A DNA stretch of 64,000 bases, taken from NCBI GenBank assembly GCA_029269725.1, contig JARJHS010000008.1, positions 184,388-248,387 on the forward strand. Reading direction: 5' to 3'. How positions within the stretch are numbered: position 1 is the first letter of the stretch; each line of letters begins with the position of its first letter. Below the pieces are notes generated by a model, which worked only from the letters and a program-made list of their open reading frames with translations, was not told where the DNA came from and searched no databases. This stretch comes from Pollutibacter soli. Its GTDB lineage: Bacteria > Bacteroidota > Bacteroidia > Chitinophagales > Chitinophagaceae. The translations under genes and the position numbers were made by a program. This document shows, one piece after another, positions 62,288-64,000 of this stretch.

Positions 62288-63439
62288 ATGTGGCGACAAC
62301 TATTAAACTGGCGAAGTTTACTGGCAGGAATTGCAATGATCATTGTAATCGCAACGATATTCTATTCCCGGTATTTATCCGGCCAGATTGCGATTCAGGA
62401 GCGGGAAAAAGTAGAAGCTTGGGCCGAGGCCCAGCAATTCATTGCAAAGGCGACTGCGGAACAGGATATCCTGTTTGCTACACTGATCATGGCTGGTCAG
62501 AATACTATTCCGGTAATTGAAACAAACGAGGCCGATAGCATCACCAATTATCACAATATCGATTCTTCAGAAGTGCAGGAAAATCCGGCGGTATTGAAAT
62601 CATTGATGCGTGAATACAAACGTCGTAACCCGCCCATCATTACCTATCTCAACAATGATCGTACGCAGTACAACCAGTACTATTATGGCGAATCCATTCT
62701 GCTGAAACAGATCCGGTATTATCCGATTGTACAGCTGGTGATTGTAACATTGTTTATCATCGTGACTTTACTGGCATTGAGTACACAACATCGTGCGACA
62801 CAGAACCAGCTTTGGGCGGGCATGGCAAAAGAAACAGCTCACCAGCTGGGGACGCCTTTATCTGCATTAGAAGGTTGGGTGGAGATGATGAAAGAAAGTC
62901 CTCCCGATAGACGCATGATTGGTGAAATGGAAAAAGATATAGGCAGATTGAAACTGGTATCTGATCGTTTCAGCAAAATCGGAAGTACACCGCATCTTGA
63001 AACACATGATCTCATACATGTGCTTCAGAATGTGGTGGATTATGTCAAAAAGAGATCTCCGGAAAAAGTAATTTTTAAAATTGAATCAGGTAATGTCAAA
63101 GAGTTACCGGTACAGATATCTGCTCCGTTGTTTGAATGGGTGGTAGAGAATATTTTAAAAAATGCACTCGATGCCATGGATGGGAAAGGGATGATCTCAT
63201 TGCATATACAGCCATCGGGAAGCCAGGTTTATATTGATATTACGGACACAGGAAAAGGTATTTCTGCAGCAAATATTGCACGTGTTTTTAATCCGGGATT
63301 CACAACAAAGAAACGTGGGTGGGGATTAGGATTGACGTTGTCGAAAAGGATCATCAATCAATATCATAAGGGAGAATTGTTTGTGAAACATTCGGAGCCA
63401 GGAAAGGGAACGACGTTCAGGATAGTATTGAGAAGATGA
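62288..63439 (+). CDS. Membrane sensor histidine kinase
   Basis: This 383-residue kinase has membrane segments near 11-30 and 146-166 enclosing a small sensor region rich in Gln/Asn/Tyr (about 31-145). The H-box is AKETAHQLGTPLSALEGW (phospho-acceptor His185), a variant without the usual SHE-xRTP. The N-box is ENILKNALDAM, G1 is DITDTGKGI, and the G2 block is GFTTKKRGWGLGLTLSKRI. No response regulator is adjacent, so it is an orphan kinase. It is followed at once by the tandem fold-back repeats. Confidence 0.92.
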   Translation: MWRQLLNWRSLLAGIAMIIVIATIFYSRYLSGQIAIQEREKVEAWAEAQQFIAKATAEQDILFATLIMAGQNTIPVIETNEADSITNYHNIDSSEVQENPAVLKSLMREYKRRNPPIITYLNNDRTQYNQYYYGESILLKQIRYYPIVQLVIVTLFIIVTLLALSTQHRATQNQLWAGMAKETAHQLGTPLSALEGWVEMMKESPPDRRMIGEMEKDIGRLKLVSDRFSKIGSTPHLETHDLIHVLQNVVDYVKKRSPEKVIFKIESGNVKELPVQISAPLFEWVVENILKNALDAMDGKGMISLHIQPSGSQVYIDITDTGKGISAANIARVFNPGFTTKKRGWGLGLTLSKRIINQYHKGELFVKHSEPGKGTTFRIVLRR

Positions 63440-63450
63440 AGCGGGGAAAG

Positions 63451-63717
63451 AATCGCCTACGGCGAGTTTTACATGCAGAACGCGGAGTTCGCAGAGAAAC
63501 AGCCCGCAGAGAAGCGCGGAGGAAGTTTTTATATTAGAGTGCTTTTAGAATTTCTGACAATTATTTATTGCTGTTATTTATTAGTTAACGCGAATCTCAA
63601 TTGCTCAATACACGATATTTTTTTCTCCGAAACTCCGCGTGTATTGCTCCCGCGTATCTCTGCGTGTATTTCTCCGCGTCCTTTGCGTTCCGGCTGTTCA
63701 ACTCGCCGCAGGCGATT
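63451..63717. repeat. 267-bp fold-back element, copy 1
   Basis: The ends AATCGCCTACGGCGAGTT (63451-63468) and AACTCGCCGCAGGCGATT (63700-63717) are 18-bp inverted repeats with one mismatch. Inside, CGCGGAG/GCAGAGA words on the left answer CTCCGCG/TCTCTGC words on the right, and AACAGCC answers GGCTGTT, so most of the left third can fold back on the right third. The centre is AT-rich. It starts 11 bases after the kinase stop codon. No open frame in it looks coding. Confidence 0.8.
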
Positions 63718-63733
63718 ACATGAGCCGAAGTAG

Positions 63734-64000
63734 AATCGCCTACGGCGAGTTTTACATGCAGAACGCGGAGTTCGCAGAGAAACAGCCCGCAGAGAAGCGC
63801 GGAGGAAGTTTTATATTAGAGTGCTTTTAGAATTTCTGATAATTATTTATTGCTCTTATTTATTAGTTAATGCGAATCTCAATTGCTCAATCCACGATAT
63901 TGTTTTTCTCCGAAACTCCGCGTGTATTGCTCCCGCGTATCTCTGCGTGTATTTCTCCGCGTCCTTTGCGTTCCGGCTGTTCAACTCGCCGCAGGCGATT
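63734..64000. repeat. 267-bp fold-back element, copy 2
   Basis: A second copy, differing from copy 1 at only a few positions, begins 16 bases after copy 1 and ends exactly at the window edge with its inverted end GGCGATT. Both copies lie in the same orientation, making a tandem array that may continue beyond the window. Confidence 0.85.

Overview
The window looks like chromosomal DNA of a member of the Bacteroidota, most likely a Chitinophagales/Chitinophagaceae-type soil or water bacterium. The grounds are a SusC/SusD polysaccharide-utilisation locus with a hybrid two-component regulator, a type IX secretion type-B sorting domain, an Oar-like TonB-dependent receptor, promoter-like TTTG / TAnnTTTG motifs, weak Shine-Dalgarno sequences and moderate-to-low GC. 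No phage, insertion sequence, CRISPR array or classical defence cluster was found.

Layout. 1-115 is the tail of hisB. 263-1417 is a membrane acyltransferase. 1532-15309 (minus strand) is a polysaccharide-utilisation locus: hybrid sensor/regulator, SusC, SusD, two surface glycan-binding lipoproteins and a clan GH-A (GH51-like) hydrolase. 15349-20444 (minus) holds a T9SS-exported repeat protein, an HdeD-like protein and a DUF5009-type acyltransferase. 20499-32175 (plus) is a long biosynthetic operon: a tryptophan leader peptide and attenuator, trpE-G-D-C-F, a GNAT acetyltransferase, trpB-A, then without a break hisH-hisA-(unknown gene)-hisF-hisIE and a TlpA-like thioredoxin. 32790-43488 has an Oar-like TonB receptor, ribBA, a TamB-like giant and a small beta-barrel. 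43710-55493 has gamma-glutamyltransferase and neighbours, an M14 peptidase, and a PIG-L deacetylase / two micro-proteins / Na+ symporter operon. 55696-61015 is a patchwork of small secreted or membrane proteins, duplicated intergenic repeats and tRNA-Gly and tRNA-Leu. 61074-63439 has a GT2 glycosyltransferase and a sensor kinase. The last 550 bp are two tandem copies of a 267-bp fold-back element.

Most interesting. The trp operon is preceded by a short reading frame with three consecutive Trp codons, a possible antiterminator and a strong intrinsic terminator, which is a complete ribosome-mediated attenuator. The second half of the histidine pathway (hisHAF-IE) sits behind this attenuator, about 27.5 kb from hisB, so late histidine genes appear to be under tryptophan control. 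The intergenic DNA also carries several apparently related families of palindromic or fold-back repeats: a perfect 36-bp palindrome present twice 22 kb apart, a duplicated element bounded by inverted AACGAAAAACG arrays beside paralogous coiled-coil genes, GTAGAGAC palindromes, and the 267-bp element at the right edge.

Limits. All assignments come from reading the sequence by eye. Residue positions are counted by hand, domain borders are approximate, and no database search or folding calculation was run.
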